From contig DATJVP010000021.1 in the NCBI GenBank assembly GCA_035581425.1, forward strand, positions 1 to 16,521: 16,521 nt of DNA. Reading direction: 5' to 3'. Both the position numbers and the translations under genes were made by a program. The notes under the pieces are model-generated. The model was given only the letters and a program-made list of their open reading frames with translations, ran no database searches and was not told the origin of the DNA. The DNA is from DASZHJ01 sp035581425 (GTDB taxonomy: Bacteria; Pseudomonadota; Alphaproteobacteria; ATCC43930; CGMCC-115725). Positions 1 through 5,733 of this stretch are shown piece by piece; within the stretch, counting starts at the first letter, position 1; every line of letters begins with the position of its first letter.

Positions 1-195
1 GCGGAAGCGGAAATTGCCGGCGGGCTCGCGCAGCACGTCGATCACGGAAATGCGTCCGATGAGCGGCTTGAAGCACAGGGGATCGATGTCCGCTCGCGCG
101 GGCATCCGTCGCTCGCCCCGCCGGCTCTCCCAGTAGCGATAGAGGCCGAGGAGCTCGGGCGAGCTCAGCGGGACCGGCAGCAACGGCTCGGACAT
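1..195 (-). CDS. PAS-like domain protein (PAS_5 type), N-terminal fragment
   Basis: Only the first 65 codons are present; the frame runs off the left edge without a stop. The N-terminus has a hydrophobic-proline lead, then a helix with LLGLYRYWESRRGERRMPAR and then DIDPLCFKPLIGRISVIDV. The pattern 'YW..RR..R.MPARADIDP' followed by a 'lidv' strand and a phenylalanine-rich strand (NFRFR) is typical of the alphaproteobacterial single-domain PAS_5 family, whose ligand and role are unknown. The ATG at 195 is preceded by GAGAGG about nine bases upstream. The upstream region is the AT-rich gap, so its promoter should lie there. Family assignment is from pattern recognition on a short fragment, so it is moderate. 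Confidence 0.6.
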   Translation of the reverse strand, partial: MSEPLLPVPLSSPELLGLYRYWESRRGERRMPARADIDPLCFKPLIGRISVIDVLREPAGNFRFR

Positions 196-537
196 CGGAA
201 GATACCTCTCGCCGGAGGGCGCGAACGCCGCGCATCTCTAGAGTCTTTCTCTAAACTTTTTCTTTCCGGCCCAAAATTAGTTCAAGTAAAAGATGGATTT
301 ATTGTGATATTAGTCGAGAATATTTCAAGTATTCTTGGAGAGATTCACTATATTCCGCAAGGTCCATCTGGACGCGCTGCGCGCCGCCGACATGGGGCGC
401 CCGCCGCGCGCGATCTGTTCTTTCAGGTCTCGCTATTAGAACGTGTTTGACCTATCGCAGAGAGAGACATAACCTTTTGACTCTAATCTTCGGTGCGCTC
501 CGTTGGGGGAATTTAGTGCGCCGGGGTGGGGGGATTG
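196..537. promoter_or_regulatory. AT-rich divergent intergenic region
   Basis: This gap separates two divergent genes (PAS-like to the left, CsgG-like to the right). Roughly 237-360 is strikingly AT-rich for this genome, with T- and A-runs, whereas both flanks are GC-rich. Both promoters should be here. A weak sigma70-like pair for the rightward gene is TTGACC (447-452) with TAACCT (470-475) at 17 bp spacing; the -10 matches consensus poorly. I see no RNA gene and no convincing reading frame in it. Confidence 0.5.
317..335. repeat. Short inverted repeat, possible operator
   Basis: AGAATA (317-322) and TATTCT (330-335) form a 6-bp inverted repeat with a 7-bp spacer inside the AT-rich gap between divergent genes. 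The position suits a transcription-factor site, but a match this short is expected by chance in AT-rich DNA. Confidence 0.25.
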
Positions 538-1554
538 ATGCCGAGCTTTCCGGGAACGATGCGGCAGGTGTGCCTGCTGGGGGCGGCGATTGCTTGTCTT
601 GCGTTGAGTGCCTGCGGAGCGTCGCAGCCCGGGTCCGGAAGCGGGCACCTCAGCGCAAGCACTTCGACGCCCGCGTCGTTGCCGCCGGCGCAAGGTCCGC
701 GTCCCACCATCGCCGTCGGTCGGATCGATGCGATCGCGGGGCTGAGCGGACCCTATTCCGCCGCCGCGGCAGGGCCGGGTGTCGCGGCGATGCTGAGCAC
801 GGCGCTCCAGCAATCCGGCCGCTTCGTCGTGACCGAGCGCTTCGACCTCACGCAGGTGCTGACGGAGCAGCAGCTGGCCGCGAACCATCTGGCGCAGGGC
901 TCGGCGGCGCCGCAGCCGGGCTCGATCGTGCCCGCACAGTATCTGCTGCTGGGTTCCGTCACCGAGCTTTCCGCGGGCGATTCCGGATCCGGCATCGGGC
1001 TCGGTGCGGTCGGCGGGAATGGCGCATTGGGCGCGCTCTCGCTGACCTCGCAGCAGGGCGGCGTGGCGCTCGACCTCCGCCTCGTCAACACAAGGACGGC
1101 TGAGGTCGAGGACGCCTTCACGCTCCACCGCACTCTCAGCGCCACGGGGATCGGCGTTACCGGCGGCTATCGCGGCATCGTCCTCGGCGCCAACGATTTC
1201 TGGAGCACGCCGCTCGGTGAGGCGATGCGCCAGGTGCTCGACGAGGCCGTCGCGCGCATTGCGGCCGATGCCGCCCGCGGCGGCTGGAACGCCCTCGTCG
1301 CGGAGGTCGAGGGGCGCTCGCTCGTCATCAACGCGGGTGTGGAGACCGGGATCAAGCCCGGCGACCGCATGATCGTGGAGCGGCCGGGTAAGAAGCTCAC
1401 CGATCCCGCGACCAACCAAGTCCTCCGCGTCGAGATGCAGCAGATCGGGAGCCTCGTGCTCACGCGGGTCGAGGCGAAATACGCGACCGCGACCTTCACG
1501 CCCGCCAGCAACGAGGAGCCCCGCCGTGGCGACATCGTCAAACCGGCGCCCTGA
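538..1554 (+). CDS. CsgG/HfaB-like outer-membrane lipoprotein
   Basis: The 338-aa product begins with a lipoprotein signal peptide: a hydrophobic stretch ending in the lipobox LSAC, with the lipidated cysteine at residue 26. Residues about 56-246 resemble the CsgG/HfaB domain: a first strand 'RPTIAVGRI', then 'QSGRFVVTERFDLTQVL', then 'AQYLLLGSVTEL' and a glycine-rich segment followed by 'ALDLRLVNTRTAEV'. About 254-338 looks like a small beta domain ('VINAGVETGIKPGDRMIV') like those following CsgG-type domains in flagellar/secretion accessory proteins. CsgG forms a secretion pore for curli subunits; HfaB anchors the Caulobacter holdfast. No curli subunit gene is adjacent. The ATG at 538 follows a G-rich run; a GTG at 526 or ATG at 559 (preceded by GGGA) are alternatives that keep the lipobox. 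The next gene overlaps its 3' end. Confidence 0.75.
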   Translation: MPSFPGTMRQVCLLGAAIACLALSACGASQPGSGSGHLSASTSTPASLPPAQGPRPTIAVGRIDAIAGLSGPYSAAAAGPGVAAMLSTALQQSGRFVVTERFDLTQVLTEQQLAANHLAQGSAAPQPGSIVPAQYLLLGSVTELSAGDSGSGIGLGAVGGNGALGALSLTSQQGGVALDLRLVNTRTAEVEDAFTLHRTLSATGIGVTGGYRGIVLGANDFWSTPLGEAMRQVLDEAVARIAADAARGGWNALVAEVEGRSLVINAGVETGIKPGDRMIVERPGKKLTDPATNQVLRVEMQQIGSLVLTRVEAKYATATFTPASNEEPRRGDIVKPAP

Positions 1555-2926
1555 TCGGCGCCGAGCGCTTCTCCTCTGGGGGCTGCTGCTGGCGGCGCCG
1601 CTCGGCGGCGCGCTTGCACAATCGGAGTTGCCGCCGCGCGAGACGCAGCCGACGGAGACGCGTCCCGCACCCACGACGCCGCAGCCGAGCCTTCCCAAGA
1701 CGACGACCCCCGCGCCGCAGTCGGAGCGCACGTCTACGATGCCATCGACGCCTTCGACCGGCGGGGGCGGCTCGCGCACCACGCCCTCGGATGTGCTGCA
1801 CAACACCGAGCGCCACGGCGCGCCGCCCATGGGCGGCGGGGGCGCGACCGGTACGCCCGAGAACAGCGGCGGAGGCGACGTGAGCGGACAGATCAACGAT
1901 CTCGGCAAATCCATGCACGCTCAGGACGCAGGCAAGACCCCGGAGACCAAGACCCCGAAGAAGACCGTCACCAAGACCGACGCCAAGAAGCGGCCACCGA
2001 AGAAGTCGACGAAGGTGCGGACCTGGGAGGGCGTGCACGTCGATATCCACGGCAACATGATGATGGGCGACGAAGAGCCCGGCCTCCCGCCGCCGCCCGC
2101 GCCGAAGAAAGGCGGCGGCACCACCACCGGCGAGGGCGAGGGCGGCGGCAAGACCGGCGGAACGGCGGCGGAGAGCGGCGGCGGCAAGCCCAAGGCGACG
2201 ACCTATGTCGACGATTGCCGCGACAAGGCCGTGCCCATTCCGCCCCCCTGGGGCGATCCCGGCTGGGAGAAGCAGGAGACGCTGAAGCCGGAGCAGCTTT
2301 GGATCCTCAACAGCGAGGACCTCTCCGCCGAAGTCTGGACCTACCGCCCGAAGAAGGGCGAGCCCGGCGAGGGCGGCCTTTGCGTGGCGCTGCCGCGATA
2401 CCAGAATGGCACGCTCATCGCGATGGGGATCATCTGCCAGGGGAAGGAGGGTTACGTCTGTTTCTGGGATCTGGGCGCGGGGACCGTCGACCAGCCCGGC
2501 GGCGATCCCAGTCAGAAGGCCAATCCCAAGGGTGTCAAGGTCGACGACATGCCGAACGGCAGCAATCTCCTGGAGAACTGCACGGATTGCCACCGCGGCA
2601 GCAACGGCTTCATCGGTCATGCCGGCATCGACACGATCGGCGGCGAGAGCACCAAGCCCTATAAGCCGCTCTCCAGCGGCCGCAAGGACCAGGTCTGGGA
2701 GAACCCGAAGGCGCCGGCGACGCTCGCGCCCAAATGCCAGACCTGTCACATCTTGCCGAAGCTCACGCGGGAATACTGCGAGGCCGTGTTGAAGTCCGCG
2801 CTCGGGAGCCCGACGGAGGAAGGCAAGAAGGTCGCGATGCCGCCGCCGGACGAGGACGCCGCGGAGTACAAGGGCGACATCGAGCAGCTCCGCAAGGCCT
2901 GCGCGGACCTCGGCGTCACTTTCTAG
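1526..2926 (+). CDS. Exported dihaem c-type cytochrome-like protein with low-complexity linker
   Basis: The 466-aa product starts at a GTG inside the preceding gene (29-bp overlap), with GAGGAG about eight bases upstream, so translation is probably coupled. Residues 1-31 form a signal peptide with a basic n-region, a leucine-rich core and an A-L-A cleavage site. Residues about 32-225 are low complexity: Pro/Thr-rich, then Gly-rich, then Lys/Pro/Thr-rich (about 137-163), then Gly/Lys-rich. The C-terminal region (about 226-466) holds two haem-c motifs, C352-T-D-C355-H356 and C404-Q-T-C407-H408, plus M438 in 'VAMPPP', a plausible axial methionine. Six further cysteines (231, 286, 304, 312, 418, 459) may form disulfides. 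It should act in the periplasm or at the cell surface in electron transfer. I do not recognise the exact family. Haem attachment is inferred from motifs only. Confidence 0.7.
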   Translation: MATSSNRRPDRRRALLLWGLLLAAPLGGALAQSELPPRETQPTETRPAPTTPQPSLPKTTTPAPQSERTSTMPSTPSTGGGGSRTTPSDVLHNTERHGAPPMGGGGATGTPENSGGGDVSGQINDLGKSMHAQDAGKTPETKTPKKTVTKTDAKKRPPKKSTKVRTWEGVHVDIHGNMMMGDEEPGLPPPPAPKKGGGTTTGEGEGGGKTGGTAAESGGGKPKATTYVDDCRDKAVPIPPPWGDPGWEKQETLKPEQLWILNSEDLSAEVWTYRPKKGEPGEGGLCVALPRYQNGTLIAMGIICQGKEGYVCFWDLGAGTVDQPGGDPSQKANPKGVKVDDMPNGSNLLENCTDCHRGSNGFIGHAGIDTIGGESTKPYKPLSSGRKDQVWENPKAPATLAPKCQTCHILPKLTREYCEAVLKSALGSPTEEGKKVAMPPPDEDAAEYKGDIEQLRKACADLGVTF

Positions 2927-2942
2927 AGCGCGGCGTTCCCGA

Positions 2943-3680
2943 TCAGGCCCGCGCGAGCCGTCGCACGACGTCCAGCATCTGCCGGTGCGGGTCGGCCTTG
3001 GGATCGGTGAGTTCCTGATAGGTGTGCTCGTCGGCAAGCTTGCTCAGCCGCAGCAGCTCGCGAACGCGCTGCCGCCGATTGAGCTGCAGCTCGGTCGGAC
3101 GGTACGTGAAGAGGAGCCGCCGCAGCTCGTTGCGGCCGAACAAGTAGCTGAACTCCGTCGCCGTCACATAAATCAGGAACAGCACGAGTAACCAGATCGA
3201 GATCGCCACGAACCGTCGCCACGAGAAGGTCGCGACCAGGAAATCCGGAAAAGCGCCGACGGGATTCCCCTCGATGAAGCAGAAATCGACGAAGCGCTCG
3301 AGGAGGCGCGCCAGAAACACCGCGACCCAGTAGATAGCGGTCTTGAAGAGGATCGGCCGGATCAAAGGGGCCCGGTCGTAGCGGCGGATCAGGGACACGT
3401 GATTGACGACGAGGACGGCCTTGCCGACGACGAGCGCCGCCATCGTCGCGAGCATGAAGTTGCTGACGGCGACGAGATATTGCGCGACCAGCAGGTTGGT
3501 CGTCAGCACGATCAGGTTGAAGCCGGTGAAGAAGAAGAGGGTCGGCACCGCCACTTCGCGTATCTCGTGCAAAATACCGTGCGCGATGCGCCGGAGGCGA
3601 CCGCCTTTCGCGCCGTTTTGTGCCGCGGCCGCGCCGGTCTCCGTGCGGCTCGCCGCATCCGAGCTGGGATCGCTGCGCAT
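2943..3680 (-). CDS. Four-helix inner-membrane protein of unknown function
   Basis: The 245-aa product has a disordered Ala/Ser-rich N-terminus (about 1-25), a basic amphipathic stretch, and four likely membrane segments at about 44-66, 69-94, 108-126 and 157-180. A charged, arginine-rich C-terminal tail of about 65 residues is probably cytoplasmic. I recognise no enzymatic motif. I chose the ATG at 3680 because AGGAGG lies four to five bases upstream of it; a longer frame opening at 3710 lacks such a site. It converges on the cytochrome-like gene with only 16 bp between stops. No family name can be supported from the sequence alone. Confidence 0.75.
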   Translation of the reverse strand: MRSDPSSDAASRTETGAAAAQNGAKGGRLRRIAHGILHEIREVAVPTLFFFTGFNLIVLTTNLLVAQYLVAVSNFMLATMAALVVGKAVLVVNHVSLIRRYDRAPLIRPILFKTAIYWVAVFLARLLERFVDFCFIEGNPVGAFPDFLVATFSWRRFVAISIWLLVLFLIYVTATEFSYLFGRNELRRLLFTYRPTELQLNRRQRVRELLRLSKLADEHTYQELTDPKADPHRQMLDVVRRLARA

Positions 3681-3787
3681 CGGACCTCCTCCATCGCGAG
3701 TGCAAGCCACTCTAGCGATGTAGGGCGATGCTTGGGAACGGGCGAGCCTGAGCGGCTGGCGCCCGCGCCCAGTGCACGCTTGCGGCG

Positions 3788-3913
3788 CTAGATCGCGCCC
3801 AGCGCCCGGAGGCCGACGAAGACGCAGACCTCGATGGCCGCGGCGAGAAAGCCTATCTCGGTCGCCGTGGCGCCACCCTTGTCCCTGCGAAGCCGGCGCA
3901 ATAGGGAGAGCAT
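3788..3913 (-). CDS. Flp-type prepilin-like small protein
   Basis: This 41-aa frame reads MLSLLRRLRRDKGGATATEI, then a hydrophobic stretch to the end. It has the layout of Flp/Fap minor pilins: a short basic leader, a glycine (G14) as predicted processing site, glutamate at mature position +5 (E19), then a hydrophobic helix of about 22 residues. It departs from the family in having isoleucine instead of tyrosine at +6, a second glutamate inside the helix (E28) and a mature length of only 27 residues, shorter than usual. No tad/cpa assembly genes are in the window. It lies 25 bp downstream of the 60-aa membrane protein on the same strand, so the two may share a transcript. The Shine-Dalgarno match (AGGA, about 12 bases upstream) is poor. 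It could be a degenerate pilin or an unrelated membrane peptide. Confidence 0.5.
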   Translation of the reverse strand: MLSLLRRLRRDKGGATATEIGFLAAAIEVCVFVGLRALGAI

Positions 3914-3938
3914 GTGAATTCGCTGTCCTGGACGCAGC

Positions 3939-4121
3939 TCAGTGAAACTGCATCATCGCAGTGACGGTGACGACCACGATCGCCAAGGGCACACCGATGA
4001 TCGCGAGGCATTCCAGAACCCTCAATGCGAGGGGCCGGTCGTCCGCCTGAGCGCCATCCGTGCGTTCGTCGCGGGCGATCCGGGATTTGTCACTGCTGCC
4101 GTTCAATGTAATCGCAGTCAT
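3939..4121 (-). CDS. 60-aa single-pass membrane protein
   Basis: The product has a polar, charged N-terminal half (about 1-30, with DKSRIARDERTDGAQADDR) and one hydrophobic segment at about 35-57 (VLECLAIIGVPLAIVVVTV) just before the C-terminus, giving a tail-anchor-like layout. The ATG at 4121 is chosen because GGAG lies five bases upstream; the frame is open further upstream, but that part is in AT-rich non-coding DNA. It is followed closely by the Flp-like peptide gene on the same strand. I do not recognise the family. Confidence 0.6.
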   Translation of the reverse strand: MTAITLNGSSDKSRIARDERTDGAQADDRPLALRVLECLAIIGVPLAIVVVTVTAMMQFH

Positions 4122-4319
4122 GTCGACTCCATCGAGTGAGAAGTGAGGCCGTCGCAAACTCGTTAAGACGCCGTAACTATAGATCAAGCGCGGAGCATTT
4201 CGCAGACTATCGCGGCAAGCTTTCATCAAATCACCGGCAATTTTAAGTCACGGCTAATACAGCGCAGGGACGAGCCGAACCGCAGTAAGTGGCCTCGATG
4301 GGGACGGGACAACACGACG

Positions 4320-4510
4320 TGCGTCCTTCGACGCGCTCCCTTCGGTCGCTTGCTCAGGATGAGGAACTTTCTGAATGCCGTCTCCCATCTCCCTCATCCT
4401 TCGACGCGCTCTCTCCGCTCGCTTGCTTAGGATGAGGAACTTTCTGGAATGCCGTCTCCCATCTCCCTCATCCTGAGCAAGCGACCGAAGGGAGCGCGTC
4501 GAAGGACGCA
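4320..4510. repeat. 45-bp perfect inverted repeat pair
   Basis: Positions 4320-4364 and 4466-4510 are exact reverse complements over 45 bp, with arms containing CCTTCGACGCGCTCCC and CTCAGGATGAGG. The 101 bp between them includes a third, diverged copy of the arm. Palindromic elements of this sort, with 'CTCAGGATGAGG' ends, are common between genes in rhizobial relatives. When transcribed, the arms could form one very long hairpin. No transposase or terminal target-site duplication is visible. Confidence 0.85.
4325..4471. repeat. Two tandem units of about 73 bp
   Basis: Unit 1 (4325-4397, 73 bp) and unit 2 (4398-4471, 74 bp) are direct copies. The second half of each unit, from GATGAGGAACTTTCTG to ATCTCCCTCAT, is nearly identical, with one inserted G in unit 2. 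The first half differs at several positions (CTCCCTTCGGTCGCTTGCTC versus CTCTCTCCGCTCGCTTGCTT). The two units sit inside the 45-bp inverted repeat structure. Confidence 0.8.
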
Positions 4511-4544
4511 GGGCGCGTCTGCCCTCGCCCCCGCAGTGCCTGAA

Positions 4545-4569
4545 CCGGGCACTCGTGGGACAAGCCCGG
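4545..4569. repeat. GC-rich hairpin, part of a rhizobial-type intergenic repeat
   Basis: CCGGGC (4545-4550) and GCCCGG (4564-4569) pair around a 13-base loop. The right arm continues as GGGACAAGCCCGGCCATGAC, a phrase that recurs in intergenic repeats of Bradyrhizobium-like genomes. It has no T-run, so it is not a typical terminator for either strand. Confidence 0.4.
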
Positions 4570-4588
4570 CCATGACGACATCCCGGAC

Positions 4589-4618
4589 TCGACTCCTCGA
4601 CGGACAATGTTCTCTAAT
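4589..4618 (+). promoter_or_regulatory. Candidate sigma70 promoter for the zinc-ribbon gene
   Basis: TCGACT (4589-4594; four of six -35 positions) and TCTAAT (4613-4618; five of six -10 positions) are separated by 18 bp. The expected start site, about seven bases after the -10, falls on or beside the A of the ATG at 4626. No purine-rich ribosome site precedes that ATG, which fits a leaderless transcript. Confidence 0.5.
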
Positions 4619-4623
4619 TGTTC
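4609..4623 (+). promoter_or_regulatory. LexA-like operator, GTTC-N7-GTTC
   Basis: GTTC (4609-4612) and GTTC (4620-4623) are direct repeats with exactly seven bases between them. This is the established LexA recognition pattern of alphaproteobacteria such as Rhizobium, Rhodobacter and Caulobacter. The site overlaps the candidate -10 and ends two bases before the start codon, a position suited to repression. Binding is inferred, not shown. Confidence 0.6.
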
Positions 4624-4625
4624 TC

Positions 4626-4865
4626 ATGGTGCGGCGGCGGCTTGGACCGATCGAGACCCTTGGCCATGCGGTCGAGGCGGGGCGGCTCCTCTGGGTGCTG
4701 TGCCGCGGCTGCGGCCATGCGCAGCGTTTCGATCCGCGCAATCTGATGGCGCTCAAAGGAGAGCTCACATTGCGGCAATTGCAGGCGCAGCTCCGCTGCC
4801 GGCGCTGCCAGAAGCAGCGCGCGGCGGTGGTGCTCGACGACGAAGGCTGGCCCGGGCGCGGCTGA
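4626..4865 (+). CDS. 79-aa zinc-ribbon protein, probable SOS-regulated gene
   Basis: The product has two cysteine pairs, C26-R-G-C29 and C58-R-R-C61, 28 residues apart, typical of a zinc ribbon. The first knuckle follows 'GRLLWVLCRGCGH' and the second 'LQAQLRCRRCQKQ'. Between them is a helical stretch (LMALKGELTLRQLQAQ). Small alphaproteobacterial proteins with this plan are usually left as hypothetical. The ATG at 4626 is chosen because the frame upstream runs through repeat DNA and because the promoter and LexA-like box lie immediately before it; no Shine-Dalgarno is seen, so the mRNA may be leaderless. If LexA controls it, it belongs to the DNA-damage response, but its biochemical role is unknown; nucleic-acid binding is only a guess from the fold. 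Confidence 0.65.
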   Translation: MVRRRLGPIETLGHAVEAGRLLWVLCRGCGHAQRFDPRNLMALKGELTLRQLQAQLRCRRCQKQRAAVVLDDEGWPGRG

Positions 4866-4908
4866 GCCGCTCAGTGCGCGGGGACCGCGGGCTCCGCAAG
4901 AGGGAGAG

Positions 4909-5640
4909 TTAGGCTCGGCGGGGGGTGAGGGCGGCTAGGAGGCCGGGGCCGGGCTTGAGGGGCACGTCGGCGCGGGGATGGCGCTCGAGCGCGGCCACCT
5001 GCATCAGCGGCGCCTTGAGCGAGGCCTCGATGCGGCCATAGACGGCGGCGACGCTCGCGGGGGTGCGGCCGGTGTCGTAGAAGATCTGCGGGTTCTGCCG
5101 CGCGGCGGCCGGGACGAGATCGGCGGCGGCGGTGTCGCCGTCGGTGGCACGCGCCTGCAGGAACTTGATGGCGCTGGCGGGGCCGAGGAACATCGCGAGC
5201 CGAAGCTCCGCCGCGTTCGGCTTCCGCCCCAGCGCGCGCTGGAGTTGCTGCGCGTTCGCTTTCGTCACTTCCGCTGCCATCATCGAGGCAAGCTTGGGAT
5301 CGCTGCGCAGCGCCAATATCTCGCGCTCCGTCGCCTTGTCCTGGACCTTGTAACGGCCGCCGGACTGGCGCTCGATCTTCGCCGCGCGCTCGCCCTCGCC
5401 GTATTGCGCGCCGTGCTGGCGCATGAGGCCGAGCCAGGTCTGGCTCGTGAATTGGAAGAGACCCGCGGCGCTGGAGCGGCCGGCGGCAGCCTCGCTGCGG
5501 AAGCCGCTCTCGAGCGCCGCTTGCGCTACCAGGAATTTGAAGTCGACGCCGGTGCGTTGGCTCGCCTCGCGGATGCTGCTCAGCACCTCCGGCGGCAGCG
5601 TGAAGCCCGCCACCGCCACTGGCTTCTGATCGACGGCCAT
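4909..5640 (-). CDS. SLT-type lytic transglycosylase domain protein
   Basis: The 243-aa product has an SLT (lysozyme-like) fold signature: 'FLVAQAALESGF' with probable catalytic glutamate E44 followed by serine, then 'SAAGLFQFTSQTW' (about 57-69), the usual substrate-cleft motif. Such enzymes cleave the MurNAc-GlcNAc bond of peptidoglycan to give 1,6-anhydro products. There is no signal peptide or membrane helix, unlike most periplasmic family members, so export could be non-classical or through another system. The C-terminal part (about 125-243) is helical, Ala-rich and not recognised. The ATG at 5640 has GAGG about eight bases upstream. It is divergent from the 485-aa gene across 93 bp and converges on the zinc-ribbon gene with 43 bp between. 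Confidence 0.8.
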   Translation of the reverse strand: MAVDQKPVAVAGFTLPPEVLSSIREASQRTGVDFKFLVAQAALESGFRSEAAAGRSSAAGLFQFTSQTWLGLMRQHGAQYGEGERAAKIERQSGGRYKVQDKATEREILALRSDPKLASMMAAEVTKANAQQLQRALGRKPNAAELRLAMFLGPASAIKFLQARATDGDTAAADLVPAAARQNPQIFYDTGRTPASVAAVYGRIEASLKAPLMQVAALERHPRADVPLKPGPGLLAALTPRRA

Positions 5641-5733
5641 GAAGAGCGCCTCGCGCGCCGGTAAACCCCGCCTGCATCATGACCCAGGAGGGTTAACGGT
5701 TCCTTCAGCGCACGGCCTTAAAAAGGATCGGCG

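Larger units (their letters stand above)
4122..4625. other. 500-bp non-coding region with repeats and an SOS-type promoter
   Basis: The left third (about 4140-4260) is AT-rich and is the expected leader/promoter region of the leftward small-protein pair; a weak TTGATC-like -35 can be read on the minus strand, without a convincing -10. The middle (4320-4510) is a tandem/inverted repeat array, followed by a GC-rich hairpin at 4545-4569. The right end carries a promoter and LexA-like operator for the zinc-ribbon gene. No gene is supported inside it. Confidence 0.6.

Noticed and set aside
447..1103. 218-codon plus-strand frame overlapping the CsgG-like gene
   Set aside because: It is Arg-rich, has no signal or domain, and is in a different frame from the lipobox protein.
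1526..1625. Twin-arginine (Tat) signal on the cytochrome-like protein
   Set aside because: Arginines are present in the n-region, but the S/T-RRxFLK consensus is not, and c-type cytochromes are normally exported unfolded by Sec.
436..1914. 492-codon minus-strand open frame across the CsgG-like gene
   Set aside because: Its product is Arg/Ala/Gly-rich and low in pattern, and it covers the opposite strand of two better-supported genes; GC-rich DNA produces such antisense frames.
1538..3037. 499-codon minus-strand open frame opposite the cytochrome-like gene
   Set aside because: The plus strand has a signal peptide and two haem motifs, while this product is Arg/Leu-rich without recognisable domains.
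4320..4510. CRISPR-like array
   Set aside because: There are only two long direct units plus an inverted copy, no regular short spacers and no cas genes.
4858..4870. GCGGC-TGA-GCCGC hairpin at the end of the zinc-ribbon gene as a terminator
   Set aside because: The stem is only 5 bp and no T-run follows, so it does not meet the usual intrinsic-terminator pattern.
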